A program made the translations under genes and the position numbers. The notes under the pieces are model-generated. The model was not told where the DNA came from. It saw only the letters and a list, made by a program, of their open reading frames with translations, and ran no database searches. From positions 434,001-498,000 of the forward strand of contig NZ_JADBDS010000006.1 of NCBI RefSeq assembly GCF_014873705.1: 64,000 nucleotides of DNA, in the 5' to 3' direction. Positions 48,130-60,708 of the stretch are shown in pieces (within the stretch, counting starts at the first letter, position 1; each line of letters starts with the position of its first letter). The stretch comes from Mycobacterium sp. OAS707. Its GTDB lineage: Bacteria > Actinomycetota > Actinomycetes > Mycobacteriales > Mycobacteriaceae.

Positions 48130-49068
48130 TTAGGTGATCGAGAGTGCGATGCCGTCGAGGATGTCGTGCTCGCTGACCACGAGCTCGTCGATGCCAGCGC
48201 GACTGCCCAACGCGTCGGCGAGTTCCTCGACAATGATTGCGCCGCCGCCGATCACGTCCACACGGCCCTCGTGCATCGGCCCCAGCGCCGCGCGTTGGGC
48301 ACGCGTCATCGCGATCAACTCCTCGCACACCGGCAGCAGGTCAGCGAAACCCACCTTGGACAGATGGATCGCTTCGGAGTCGTAGGCCGTCATCTTTTGC
48401 GCCAGCGCCGACAGCGTCGTCATGGTGCCCGCCACCCCGACCCAGGTGCGGGCGCTCTCGACGGGCACCACCCGCAGCGCCTGGCCCAGCCCCTCGCGGA
48501 CGACTTCCCGCGCAGCGGCGATCTCCGTTGCCGTCGGGGGATCGGAGTGCAGGCACCGCTCGGTCAGGCGCACACACCCGATGTCGGCGGAGAAACTCGC
48601 GTTGACGTCTCGTGAGCCCAGCACCACCTCCGTGGACCCACCACCGAGGTCGACGACCACGAAAGGTGCTGAAGCAGAGTCCAATTCGTCGACAGCACCG
48701 TGGAACGACAGCGCTGCCTCCTCGGTGCCGGTGATCACCTCGGCGACCGCGCCTGGCACCACCGCGCCGAGAATCTCGGCTGTCATCGCGAAGAACTCGT
48801 CCCGGTTGGCGACATCACGGGCGGCCGACGTCGCCACCATCCGCACCTTGCCCACCTCGAAACCGCGCATCAACTCGGCGTAGTCGCCAAGCGCCACTTT
48901 GGTTCGCGCAAGCGCCTCGTGCGCGAATTGCCCTGTGGCGTCGACGCCTTGGCCCAACCGGACGATTCGCATCTCGCGATGCACGTCGCGCAACCGGCCG
49001 TCGACCTGGTCGGCGATCAACAGCCGGATCGAATTGGTACCGCAATCGACGGCCGCTACTCGGCTCAC
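48130..49068 (-). CDS. Exopolyphosphatase / pppGpp phosphatase (Ppx/GppA family)
   Basis: 312 residues from the GTG at 49068, fixed by a 4-bp overlap with the DUF501 stop. ASKHA-fold motifs: RVAAVDCGTNSIRLLIAD at the start (phosphate-1), ATSAARDVANRDEF, VVVDLGGGSTEVVLG (phosphate-2) and VGVAGTMTTLSALA. It corresponds to M. tuberculosis Rv1026 (Ppx2) by position and size; that protein lacks the C-terminal domains of E. coli Ppx. It hydrolyses polyphosphate or pppGpp. It is the last gene of the lpqU-eno-ftsB-like-DUF501-ppx run. Confidence 0.9.
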   Translation of the reverse strand: MSRVAAVDCGTNSIRLLIADQVDGRLRDVHREMRIVRLGQGVDATGQFAHEALARTKVALGDYAELMRGFEVGKVRMVATSAARDVANRDEFFAMTAEILGAVVPGAVAEVITGTEEAALSFHGAVDELDSASAPFVVVDLGGGSTEVVLGSRDVNASFSADIGCVRLTERCLHSDPPTATEIAAAREVVREGLGQALRVVPVESARTWVGVAGTMTTLSALAQKMTAYDSEAIHLSKVGFADLLPVCEELIAMTRAQRAALGPMHEGRVDVIGGGAIIVEELADALGSRAGIDELVVSEHDILDGIALSIT

Positions 49069-49571
49069 GTCCACCGACCCTTCTCCAAAATCCCCGCCAT
49101 TGCAGGCTCTTCGGCCAACACCGCAAGCGCTTGGTCGCCAAACGGATTCACACCCGGGCCCTTGGCAAGCGAATGCGCGATCACCACATGCAAGCACTTC
49201 ACCCGCTCCGGCATGCCACCGCCGGAGAACGTGGTGCCAAGCGGCTCGATCGCATCACGCTCAGCCAAATACGACTCGTGCGCCCTGCGGTACGCGGCGG
49301 CCAGCCCCGGATCCTGTTGCAGCCGTTCGGTCATCTCGCGCATCAGACCCTCGGACTCCAGCCGGCTGGCGGCGGCCGTCAACACCGGATGCGTCAGGTA
49401 GTACAGCGTCGGAAACGGCGTTCCGTCAGGCAGTCTCGGTGCGGTCTTGACGACACCGGGTTCGCCGTTCGGACAGCGGTAGGCGATCTCGAGCACACCG
49501 CGGGGCTCGCGGCCCAGTTGCCGCGCGACGGCCTCGAGATCCGCTGCGTCAACCACCGGGAGGCGGTGCAT
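49065..49571 (-). CDS. DUF501-family protein
   Basis: 168 residues from the ATG at 49571; a GTG at 49556 would give a form closer to M. tuberculosis Rv1025. The conserved core is VARQLGREPRGVLEIAYRCPNGEPGVV, PRLPDGTPFPTLYYLTHPVL, and the C-terminal TTFSGGGMPERVKCLHVVIAHSLAKGPGVNPFGDQAL. Function is unknown; it is universally conserved next to eno and the septum-formation gene in actinobacteria. It overlaps ftsB-like by 23 bp and ppx by 4 bp. Confidence 0.88.
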   Translation of the reverse strand: MHRLPVVDAADLEAVARQLGREPRGVLEIAYRCPNGEPGVVKTAPRLPDGTPFPTLYYLTHPVLTAAASRLESEGLMREMTERLQQDPGLAAAYRRAHESYLAERDAIEPLGTTFSGGGMPERVKCLHVVIAHSLAKGPGVNPFGDQALAVLAEEPAMAGILEKGRWT

Positions 49572-50175
49572 CGGGAACAGGTGCCGGCGCAGGTGAAACG
49601 CCGTGCGGCGCATCGGCGATGGTGTGCCACAGCGCGGTGTACCAGGGCTGATCGCTGTGCTTGACCTCGGGCTCGTTGCCGGGTGTGCCCGGCGCGGCGG
49701 CGTTCGCCGGCAACTGCACCTGGTAGGGAATGTCACCGGGCATCACGAACCCGAGCCGCTCGCGTGCCTGCGCCGCGATGAACACCGGATCCGCGAGCTT
49801 GACCTTCTGCTCCTCGAGATCGGCGATCTGCGAGCGTAATTGGGCCTCGGTCGCCTTCAGCTGCTTCATCTCGGTGCGTTGCGCGAAGTAGGTGCGCACC
49901 GGACCCGCAATGGTCAGCGTCAGCACGCAGACGACCGCGGCGAGAATCGCAGCACGACGGGCCGCCGAGCCGAACCGCTGCTCGGACTGCTGCTCCGCCG
50001 ACGCGACGATCGATTCGCGGATGGTCTCCGCGACCTTGGGTTCGGCCTCTGGTGTCGACTTCGGCTCGGTCGACCGCGCTTCCGAAACACGCGGCTTTCG
50101 GCGGGCAGGCGCCGTCCCCTTCGGACGGCCCGCAGGGGACCGTCGCTTGGGGTCGGGCCGTTTCGCCTCGGGCAC
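49549..50175 (-). CDS. FtsB/DivIC-family septum formation initiator
   Basis: 208 residues. A long basic, Pro/Lys/Arg-rich cytosolic N-terminus (about 1-70) precedes one transmembrane helix (AAILAAVVCVLTLTIAGPVRTYF), then a coiled coil (EMKQLKATEAQLRSQIADLEEQKVKLADP) and the DivIC signature AAQARERLGFVMPGDIPYQV. In mycobacteria it takes part in the FtsQLB-like division complex (Rv1024 equivalent). A disordered Pro/Ala tail ends the protein. The start is 3 bp after the eno stop, so the genes are co-transcribed. Confidence 0.9.
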   Translation of the reverse strand: MPEAKRPDPKRRSPAGRPKGTAPARRKPRVSEARSTEPKSTPEAEPKVAETIRESIVASAEQQSEQRFGSAARRAAILAAVVCVLTLTIAGPVRTYFAQRTEMKQLKATEAQLRSQIADLEEQKVKLADPVFIAAQARERLGFVMPGDIPYQVQLPANAAAPGTPGNEPEVKHSDQPWYTALWHTIADAPHGVSPAPAPVPDAPPPGG

Positions 50176-50178
50176 GGG

Positions 50179-51468
50179 TTATTTGGCCTCCACCGAGAAA
50201 CGCGGGAACGCCAAGTCACCGGCGTACCGGGCGGCGTCGCCGAGGGTCTCCTCGATGCGCAGCAGCTGGTTGTACTTGGCCACGCGCTCACTGCGGGCCG
50301 GGGCACCGGTCTTGATCTGACCGCTGCCGACCGCGACGGCCAGATCGGCGATCGTGGTGTCTTCGGTCTCGCCGCTGCGGTGACTCATCATCGTCCGGTA
50401 GCCGCTGGAGTGTGCCAGCGCCACCGCGTCCAGCGTCTCGGTGAGCGTGCCGATCTGGTTGACCTTCACCAAAAGCGCGTTGGCCGCGCCCCTTTCAATG
50501 CCGTCCTCGAGACGCTCAGGGTTGGTGACGAACAGGTCGTCGCCGACAAGCTGGACGCGGTCGCCGATGGCCGTCGTCAGCGCCACCCAGCCGTCCCAGT
50601 CGTCCTCGGACAGCGGGTCCTCGATCGACACCAACGGATAGGAGTCGATCAGCCCGGCGTAGAAGTCCGACATCTGCTCCGCGGTGCGGGTCTCCTTCTC
50701 GAAGCTGTAACCCGTTCCGGCGGTGAAGAATTCGGTGGCGGCGACGTCAAGCGCCAACGCAACCTCCGAACCCGGCTTGAGGCCCGTCGCCTCGATGGCG
50801 CTGAGGATCAGGTCCAGCGCGGCCTTCGTGCCTGCGACGTCGGGCGCGAAACCGCCTTCGTCACCGAGACCGGTGGCCAGCCCTTGCTTCTTCAGCACCG
50901 ACTTCAGCGAGTGGTACACCTCGGCGCCCCAGCGCAGCGACTCCTTGAAGCTGGCCGCACCGATCGGCGCGACCATGAACTCCTGGACGTCGACGCCGGT
51001 GTCTGCGTGGGCGCCGCCGTTGAGGATGTTCAGCATCGGCACCGGAAGGATGTGCGCGTTGGGCCCGCCGATGTAGCGGAACAGCGGCAGCCCGGCAGAC
51101 TCCGCGGCGGCCTTGGACACCGCCAGCGACACCCCGAGCATCGCGTTGGCGCCGAGTCGCGATTTGTCCGGCGTGCCGTCGAGGTCGACGAGCGCCTGGT
51201 CGACCAGTCGCTGGTCGTCGGCGCTCAGCCCGATCACCGCGGGCGCGATCTCGTCGAGCACGGCGTTGACCGCCTTCTCGACGCCCTTTCCGCCGTAGCG
51301 GCTGCCGCCGTCGCGCAGTTCCACCGCCTCGTGCTCGCCAGTCGACGCGCCCGAGGGCACCGCGGCACGGGCGAACGTGCCGTCCAGCAGGGCCACTTCG
51401 ACCTCGACCGTCGGGTTGCCGCGGGAGTCGAGAATCTCGCGGGCTCCGACCTGCTCGATGATGGGCAC
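50179..51468 (-). CDS. eno: Enolase
   Basis: 429 residues from the GTG at 51468, which has AAGGAGA upstream and gives the standard PIIEQVGAREILDSRGNPTVEVEV start; a longer frame to 51495 is not conserved. Motifs: GASTGEHEAVELRDG, the magnesium-binding Asp/Glu residues in ALDVAATEFF, SIEDPLSEDDWDGW and LVGDDLFVTNPERL, and the active-site segment LVKVNQIGTLTETLDAV and SHRSGETEDTTIADLAVA. It catalyses 2-phosphoglycerate to phosphoenolpyruvate in glycolysis. Length is exactly that of other bacterial enolases. Confidence 0.98.
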   Translation of the reverse strand: MPIIEQVGAREILDSRGNPTVEVEVALLDGTFARAAVPSGASTGEHEAVELRDGGSRYGGKGVEKAVNAVLDEIAPAVIGLSADDQRLVDQALVDLDGTPDKSRLGANAMLGVSLAVSKAAAESAGLPLFRYIGGPNAHILPVPMLNILNGGAHADTGVDVQEFMVAPIGAASFKESLRWGAEVYHSLKSVLKKQGLATGLGDEGGFAPDVAGTKAALDLILSAIEATGLKPGSEVALALDVAATEFFTAGTGYSFEKETRTAEQMSDFYAGLIDSYPLVSIEDPLSEDDWDGWVALTTAIGDRVQLVGDDLFVTNPERLEDGIERGAANALLVKVNQIGTLTETLDAVALAHSSGYRTMMSHRSGETEDTTIADLAVAVGSGQIKTGAPARSERVAKYNQLLRIEETLGDAARYAGDLAFPRFSVEAK

Positions 51469-51544
51469 TTGCGTCTCCTTGTTCTGAACTGACACTGCCT
51501 GGACTCGGCATTGAGCCTAGAGCGTGCGCTGCGCGATGGCGTGG

Positions 51545-52273
51545 TTAGAGGGGGTGTCCGTTCGCATACGCCGTCGCCCAGTCCCGCACGGTACGGGCGT
51601 ACTGGTCGGAATGGTTGTAGGCGTGCAGGGCGTCCATCCAGCCGCGGGGCTTGGCCAGGTCTTTGCCACGCCAGCACAGGTAGCCGGCCGCCGACAGCGC
51701 GGCGTCGTCGATGTTGTCCGGGCTGATGATGCCGTCGTTGTTGGCGTCTACGCCGTAGAGCTTCCACGTCTCGGGAATGAACTGCATCGGCCCCATCGCG
51801 CGGGCGAATTCGGGGTCACCGTCGTCGCCGCCGTCGTTGTCGATGATCTCCAGGTTGCCGTTGGTGCCGTCCAGGCGCACGCCGCGGATCGGCGGGGTGA
51901 CGTCGCCGTCGGGCGCGATGACGGCCCCGCGGTAGGTGCCGTGGTGGCTCTCCACCTGCCCGATGCCTGCCAGCGTCGTCCACGCGATATGACAGTCGGG
52001 GTTTTCCACCTCGGCGACGCGGGCGGCATACGCGTAGGCCTCGAGCGCGGTGACCGGTATGCCGAGTGCGGGTCCTCGCTGGAGCGCCCAATCGTGCAGC
52101 TGGTCGGCGGGCCGGCCCTTGGCGTGCGTGTCGATCTTGGGCACGGGATCACCGGGAGGTGGCGGCACGCCGTCGGGTATCGGGGTGCCCATCTGCCACG
52201 AGCAGCTGGAAGCCATCAGCAGCGCTGTCGCGCCTATCACCGCGACAGCCCGCAGCCAACGCACTGGCGACAC
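51545..52273 (-). CDS. lpqU: LpqU-like lytic transglycosylase lipoprotein
   Basis: 242 residues. Signal peptide with lipobox LLMASSC (C24). After a Pro-rich linker, a lysozyme-like transglycosylase domain shows the catalytic Glu in LAGIGQVESHHG, then GAMGPMQFIP-type motif RAMGPMQFIPETWKLYG and DDAALSAAGYLCWRGKDLA, with YNHSDQYARTV near the end. It cleaves the peptidoglycan glycan strand. It corresponds to M. tuberculosis Rv1022 by position next to eno. It is divergent from the iron operon. Confidence 0.9.
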   Translation of the reverse strand: MSPVRWLRAVAVIGATALLMASSCSWQMGTPIPDGVPPPPGDPVPKIDTHAKGRPADQLHDWALQRGPALGIPVTALEAYAYAARVAEVENPDCHIAWTTLAGIGQVESHHGTYRGAVIAPDGDVTPPIRGVRLDGTNGNLEIIDNDGGDDGDPEFARAMGPMQFIPETWKLYGVDANNDGIISPDNIDDAALSAAGYLCWRGKDLAKPRGWMDALHAYNHSDQYARTVRDWATAYANGHPL

Positions 52274-52375
52274 CGGACTCCCTCAAACCCACTGTGGTCG
52301 TTGCCCATCGTCCCACGCGTTCGGAGCAGATCGACAACCGTCATCGGACCTGTACTCTGCCAAGTCGCACCCTGA

Positions 52376-52394
52376 TAAGGTGAGCCACACCTTG
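52376..52394. promoter_or_regulatory. IdeR/DtxR-type iron box upstream of efeUOB
   Basis: TAAGGTGAGCCACACCTTG at 52376-52394 matches 13 of 19 positions of the IdeR consensus TTAGGTTAGSCTAACCTAA and contains perfect AAGGTG/CACCTT arms. It lies 52-70 bp before the efeU start, where iron-loaded IdeR would repress the operon. Confidence 0.6.
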
Positions 52395-52445
52395 CTTTGG
52401 ACAGCCAAAGCAAAGTCGTGGGAATGGCGTAGCGAGGACGAGTCG

Positions 52446-53360
52446 ATGACTGCTGGTACGGACTTCCATGTCAGTATTCAGGCCGCCGCGCCCAACATCA
52501 CATCGCAGCTGTTCGGCAGCGGTTTGATCGGCCTGCGCGAGGGTCTGGAAGCCGCGATCGTCGTCAGCATTCTTGTCGCGTTTCTGGTCAAGTCCGACCG
52601 CCGCGACGCGCTCAAGTGGGTCTGGCTGGGCGTCGGTGCAGCTATCGCGATGACCGTCGCAGTGTTCCTGGTGATCCAGTTCGGCGAGAACACCATCTCC
52701 GGGCTGGCGGCCGAGGCGATCGCCGGAATCGCCTCGCTGGTGGCCGTCGCCATCGTCACGACGATGGTGCTGTGGATGAAGCGGGCGGCCGCGTCGATCT
52801 CCGGCGAGCTGCGCAGCGATATGGAGCGCGCGCTCGAGACCGGGTCGGTGGCCGTGCTGGCGCTGGCGTTTTTTGCGGTCGGCCGAGAAGGCGTCGAGAC
52901 CGCGCTGTTCATGGTCGGCTACGCCGAGGCGCAGTCATCGTGGCCGCTGATCGGCCTCGTGGTCGGCGTCGTGATGGCCGCCGCGATCGCGTACGGGATG
53001 TATGCCGGCGCTGTGCGCATCAACCTCGCCAAGTTTTTCTCCTACACGGGCGTGTTCCTGATTCTCGTCGCCGCGGGAATCCTGTCGTACGGCATCGGCG
53101 CCCTGCAGACCGTCGGCTGGCTTCCCGGCCTGGCAGACAAGGCATTTGACGTCACCACCTGGTTCAACTGGTCGTCCTGGTACGGCGAAATCATCCAAGG
53201 CGTTTTCAACGTCACGCCAACGCCGACCGTTTTGCAGCTCGTCGCGTGGCTGGCCTACCTCGCGATCGTGCTGTCGATCTTCCTGCGCCCGACGAAGGCG
53301 CCGGCCAAACCCGATCCGTCGGATCAACCTCTACCCGAACCCGAAAGGTCCACCACGTGA
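52446..53360 (+). CDS. efeU: Iron permease EfeU (FTR1 family)
   Basis: 304 residues from the ATG at 52446; upstream in-frame codons overlap the divergent lpqU. Seven transmembrane helices. Two REXXE iron-binding motifs of the FTR1 family are visible, GLREGLEAAIVV (about 30) and VGREGVETALF (about 150). The periplasmic DAxxW segment appears as FDVTTWFNWSSWYGEIIQG. The C-terminal tail is Pro-rich. It forms the membrane channel of the EfeUOB ferrous/ferric iron uptake system and overlaps efeO by 4 bp. Confidence 0.93.
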   Translation: MTAGTDFHVSIQAAAPNITSQLFGSGLIGLREGLEAAIVVSILVAFLVKSDRRDALKWVWLGVGAAIAMTVAVFLVIQFGENTISGLAAEAIAGIASLVAVAIVTTMVLWMKRAAASISGELRSDMERALETGSVAVLALAFFAVGREGVETALFMVGYAEAQSSWPLIGLVVGVVMAAAIAYGMYAGAVRINLAKFFSYTGVFLILVAAGILSYGIGALQTVGWLPGLADKAFDVTTWFNWSSWYGEIIQGVFNVTPTPTVLQLVAWLAYLAIVLSIFLRPTKAPAKPDPSDQPLPEPERSTT

Positions 53361-54514
53361 AGCTTCATACGACCGTCGCCGTTGCCGCGGCTGCGCTGGC
53401 GGGTCTGGCGCTGACGAGCTGCCAGGCCAAGGAGCAGGCGGCCCCTGCCGAGCCCGGCAAGAGTGCGCCTGCGGAGATCACGGTCAACGCGTCGGACACC
53501 GCGTGTGAACTGTCGGGCAGTGAAGGCGCGACCGGTGCCAACACGTTCGTCATCACCAACAACGGCAACAAGGTCACCGAGTTCTACGTCTACGGCGAGG
53601 GCGAGCGGGTGATGGGCGAGGTGGAAAACATCTCCCCGGGGTTGCAGCGCAAGCTGATCGTGCAACTCGGCGAGCCCGGTACCTACCAGACCGCATGCAA
53701 GCCGGGCATGGTCGGCGACGGGATCCGCGGTGACTTCAAGGTCACCGGCGACAAGGTCACGGTCGATGAAGCCGGCAAGTTCAAAGAGGCGTCGGAAAGC
53801 TACAAGCGCTACGTGAACAGTCAGACCGACGCGCTGATCGCGGCGACGCAAGTGTTCGTCGATGCCGTCAAGAAGGGTGACGTCAACGCGGCCAAGGCCC
53901 AATATCCGGTCGCCCGAACCTATTACGAGCGCATCGAGCCGGTGGCCGAGTCGTTCCCCAACGATCTCGACCCACGCATCGACCTTCGCGAGGCAGATTT
54001 GGAGCCGGGTCAGAAGTGGACGGGCTTTCACCGGTTGGAGAAGGACCTGTGGGTGACGGGCCTGCAGCCGGACAGCAAGGCGATGGCCGACCAGCTGATC
54101 GCCGACGTGAAGGAGCTCGATGCCGGAGTGAAGGCGTCGGAGTACAAGGTCGACTCGACCCAGATCGCCGGTGGCGCACAGGGTCTGCTCGACGAGATCT
54201 CCGCCAGCAAGATCACCGGCGAGGAGGACATCTTCAGCCACACCGACCTGTGGGACTTCAAGGCCAATGTCGAGGGTTCGCAGACCGCGGTGGCGTCGGT
54301 GCGGCCGATCCTCGACGAGCGGAACGCCGAGTTGGGCAAGAAGGTCGACCAGCGGTTCGCCGAAGTCGAGGCGTTGCTCGAAAAGTACCGCCAGGGCGAC
54401 GGTTTCGTGTTCTACGACAAGGTGACCGAGCCGCAGCGCCAGGAGCTCTCGCGCGCCATCGACGCGTTGTCCAAGGAAGTAAGCCAGGTGCAGGGTGTCA
54501 TCGCTCCCCGATAG
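53357..54514 (+). CDS. efeO: EfeO lipoprotein (cupredoxin-like plus imelysin domain)
   Basis: 385 residues from the GTG at 53357 (GTGA overlap). Lipoprotein signal with LALTSC (C22). Residues about 45-135 form the Cup (cupredoxin-like) domain (EITVNASDTACELS, NTFVITNNGNKVTEFYVY, CKPGM). The M75 imelysin domain follows (about 140-385) with the metal-binding HxxE in GFHRLEKDLW. EfeO captures and perhaps oxidises iron and delivers it to EfeU. It overlaps efeB by 20 bp. Confidence 0.92.
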   Translation: MKLHTTVAVAAAALAGLALTSCQAKEQAAPAEPGKSAPAEITVNASDTACELSGSEGATGANTFVITNNGNKVTEFYVYGEGERVMGEVENISPGLQRKLIVQLGEPGTYQTACKPGMVGDGIRGDFKVTGDKVTVDEAGKFKEASESYKRYVNSQTDALIAATQVFVDAVKKGDVNAAKAQYPVARTYYERIEPVAESFPNDLDPRIDLREADLEPGQKWTGFHRLEKDLWVTGLQPDSKAMADQLIADVKELDAGVKASEYKVDSTQIAGGAQGLLDEISASKITGEEDIFSHTDLWDFKANVEGSQTAVASVRPILDERNAELGKKVDQRFAEVEALLEKYRQGDGFVFYDKVTEPQRQELSRAIDALSKEVSQVQGVIAPR

Positions 54515-55787
54515 CCCGGAACGTTCGGGACTATCCCGACGAAAGTTGTTCGGCGCCGCTGGGGTAACGGCGGCGGTGGTTGGTGCGGCGGGAGCGGGTG
54601 CTTTGGCGGGCCGGGCATCGGCTGCCAGCACGGAGTTCGGCGGGCTGGACAAGCCGATCCCGTTCCGCGGTGAGCGTCAAGCGGGCATCGTCACACCGCA
54701 GCAGGATCGGATGCACTTCTGCGCGTTCGATGTGACGACGGACAGCCGCGACGACGTCATCGCCTTGCTGAAGCAGTGGACCGAGATGGCCGAGCGGATG
54801 ACGCGCGGCGAGGACGCGGTGCACGACGGCGCTGTTGGCGGCAATCCTTATGCGCCGCCGGATGATACGGGTGAGGCGCTGGGCCTGCCTGCATCCGGGT
54901 TGACGCTGACGATCGGGTTCGGGCCGTCGTTCTTCGAGAAAGACGGCAAGGACAGGTTCGGCATCGCCGCACAGCGGCCGGCGGCACTGGCCGACTTGCC
55001 GAAGTTCACCAACGAGATCCTGGATCCCGCGAAGTGCGGTGGCGACATCTGCATCCAGGCGTGTGCACATGACCCGCAGGTTGCGGTGCACGCTGTGCGC
55101 AACCTGGCGCGGGTGGGGTTCGGAACCGTCGCGGTGAAGTACTCGCAGCTTGGGTTCGGCAGGACGTCGTCAACCACGCGCGAACAAGTGACGCCCCGAA
55201 ACATGCTGGGGTTCAAGGACGGAACCAACAACATCAAAGCCGAGGACCACGAAGTACTGGACAACCATGTCTGGGTGGCCAAGGGCGACGGTCCGGATTG
55301 GTTGGCGGGCGGCACGTATCTGGTGACGCGGCGCATCCGCAATCGGATCGAGGCATGGGACCGCACCTCGCTCAAGGAGCAGGAGCGGGTGATCGGCAGA
55401 CATAAGGGCACCGGAGCGCCCAATGGCTACAGCGACGAGTTCGCCCCGGTGGACTTCAACATCAAGGACGCCGAAGGAAATCCGCTCGTTGATGTCGATG
55501 CGCATATCCGTCTGGTGGCCCCCGAGCATGTCGGCGGGATCAAGATGTTGCGCCGGGGCTACAACTTCACCGACGGCTCCGACGGGTTCGGCCACCTCGA
55601 TGCCGGGTTGTTCTTCATCGCGTTCGTGCGGAGCCCCGCCACACACTTCATTCCGGTGCTGTCCCAGATGTCCAATGATGCGCTGAACGAGTACATCTTC
55701 CACACCGGCACAGCGGTTTTCGCATGCCCGCCGGGATTGCGGGAGGGTGACACATCGGCATACTGGGGTTCGACGCTGTTCAGCTGA
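54495..55787 (+). CDS. efeB: EfeB, Tat-exported Dyp-type heme peroxidase
   Basis: 430 residues from the GTG at 54495. A twin-arginine signal (LSRRKLFGAAGVTAAVVGAAGAGALAG) directs export. The Dyp fold shows the GFKDGTNNI motif (GxxDG) with the catalytic Asp, proximal heme His in the EFAPVDFN to DAHIRLVAPEH region, and the family end RRGYNFTDG, GLFFIAFVR, FVCPPG-like FACPPG. In EfeUOB it works at low pH or with heme as an iron source. It is the last gene of the operon, followed by the palindromic element. Confidence 0.93.
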   Translation: MSSLPDSPERSGLSRRKLFGAAGVTAAVVGAAGAGALAGRASAASTEFGGLDKPIPFRGERQAGIVTPQQDRMHFCAFDVTTDSRDDVIALLKQWTEMAERMTRGEDAVHDGAVGGNPYAPPDDTGEALGLPASGLTLTIGFGPSFFEKDGKDRFGIAAQRPAALADLPKFTNEILDPAKCGGDICIQACAHDPQVAVHAVRNLARVGFGTVAVKYSQLGFGRTSSTTREQVTPRNMLGFKDGTNNIKAEDHEVLDNHVWVAKGDGPDWLAGGTYLVTRRIRNRIEAWDRTSLKEQERVIGRHKGTGAPNGYSDEFAPVDFNIKDAEGNPLVDVDAHIRLVAPEHVGGIKMLRRGYNFTDGSDGFGHLDAGLFFIAFVRSPATHFIPVLSQMSNDALNEYIFHTGTAVFACPPGLREGDTSAYWGSTLFS

Positions 55788-55808
55788 GCGGGTGGGCATA
55801 TGCCGAAA

Positions 55809-55865
55809 TGCCCGGCTCTTGGCGACAAAGTCGCCGCCAGCGACACTGTCGCTCAGAGCTGGGCA
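55809..55865. repeat. Dispersed palindromic element, copy 2 (three-hairpin fold)
   Basis: Outer arms TGCCCGGCTCT (55809-55819) and AGAGCTGGGCA (55855-55865) pair with one G-U. Inner hairpins are GGCGAC-AAA-GTCGCC (55821-55835) and AGCGAC-ACT-GTCGCT (55839-55853). Relative to copy 1 (276-338) the inner stems are kept or improved while their loops and flanks differ, which suggests selection for the fold. It lies between the convergent efeB and mazG genes. Confidence 0.8.
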
Positions 55866-55888
55866 GAAAGTGAAGTATGTTGCGGTGC

Positions 55889-56997
55889 TCAGGCGGTGAA
55901 CTTCGCCGCCGCGACGTCCTCGACATCCTCGACGTCCTCCGGGACGTCTTCGGGCGCAGGCTCCGGCACATCCACCGGCGCAGGCTCGGGCACCTCGACC
56001 GGGGCAGGCTCGGGTACATCGGCGGGGGTCGGCTCCGGAATGCGATCCGGTGCCGGCTCGGTGTCGTCGGCAACGACGGGCCAGTAGTCCCGCCACTCCT
56101 CCTCGGAGATGTCCCCGAGCGTCGAGACGTCGAGTTCCTCCGGCACATCCTCACCACGGCGCCCCGCCGCGATCGCGTGCTCGACGCGGCGCACCGTGTC
56201 CATGAACTCCAAAACCTCTGAGCGCAAGACATTCTCAGCGTCCGAATCCACCGACACCGTCACCGACGTGATGGTGTCGGGAATCAGATCAGCGGGCAGC
56301 CCCGCCGCCGCCACTCGCTCGAGTACCTTCTGCGCCAACGCCAATGCGGGCTGTCCGGTCGGCACATCATCCATCGACGAGTTGCGAGTCTTCTCCAGCT
56401 TCTTGCGCTCTTCCCATTGCGCAAGCTGTTCATCCAGCGAAATCGACTCACCGGCGAGCACCGCAGGCACCCGATTGCCGAGCTTTCGCACCAGCGAATC
56501 CGCTACGTCATCGATGGTGAACGGGTGCTGTGGGGCATCCTCCGCGATGCGCGCATGGAAGAGCACCTGGAGCAACACGTCTCCGAGCTCCTCACGCAGC
56601 TCGTCGGCGTTGCCGCCGCGCACCGCGTCGAACACCTCGTATGTCTCCTCGAGCAGATACCGACGCAGCGAGTCATGTGTTTGCTCGCTCTCCCACGGCC
56701 CGGAGGTGCGCAGCTTGTCCATCATCGCCACGGCGTCCACCAGCCGCTCCCCCGGCGCAGCTTCCGGCGCAGCGATCAACTTGTCCCCGGCGGCCAGGCG
56801 CGCCACCACTGCCGGGTGCTCCGGATCCGACGACAGCAAAACCGGCGCATCTTCCCCGTCGTATGCAGGCCGCGCCGCGGGTAGCGACCACGGCACCTTG
56901 ACGGGCATCTCTTCGGTGTACTGGACGTCACCGGTCAGCAGGTCAATTGCCTCGACCGGGACGAGCGAAGGACGACGAGGGTCGACCAGGACGACTG

Positions 56998-57001
<4 letters not shown>
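55889..57001 (-). CDS. mazG: MazG nucleoside triphosphate pyrophosphohydrolase
   Basis: 370 residues. An N-terminal mycobacteria-type region (VDPRRPSLVPVEAIDLLTG) is followed by the MazG domain: DAVAMMDKLRTSGPWESEQTHDSLRRYLLEETYEVFDAV with the EExxE motif and ELREELGDVLLQVLFHA with ExxD. It hydrolyses NTPs, including oxidised or aberrant ones, to NMP and PPi. The C-terminus (about 315-370) has four VPEPAP-type repeats (VPEPAPVE, VPEPAPVD, VPEPAPED), an extension compared with the 325-residue M. tuberculosis protein. It overlaps mfd by 4 bp. Confidence 0.93.
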
Positions 57002-60654
<3,653 letters not shown>

Positions 60655-60670
60655 GATGAAGTCCATCCTA

Positions 60671-60692
60671 GGCAAGCGCCGAAGTGCTTGCC
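60671..60692 (-). terminator. Hairpin between the TetR gene and mfd
   Basis: GGCAAGC at 60671-60677 pairs perfectly with GCTTGCC at 60686-60692 (8-nt loop). It lies 17 bp after the TetR stop and would also sit in the mfd leader. Confidence 0.45.
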
Positions 60693-60708
60693 GGAGCGGG
60701 CAAAACCG

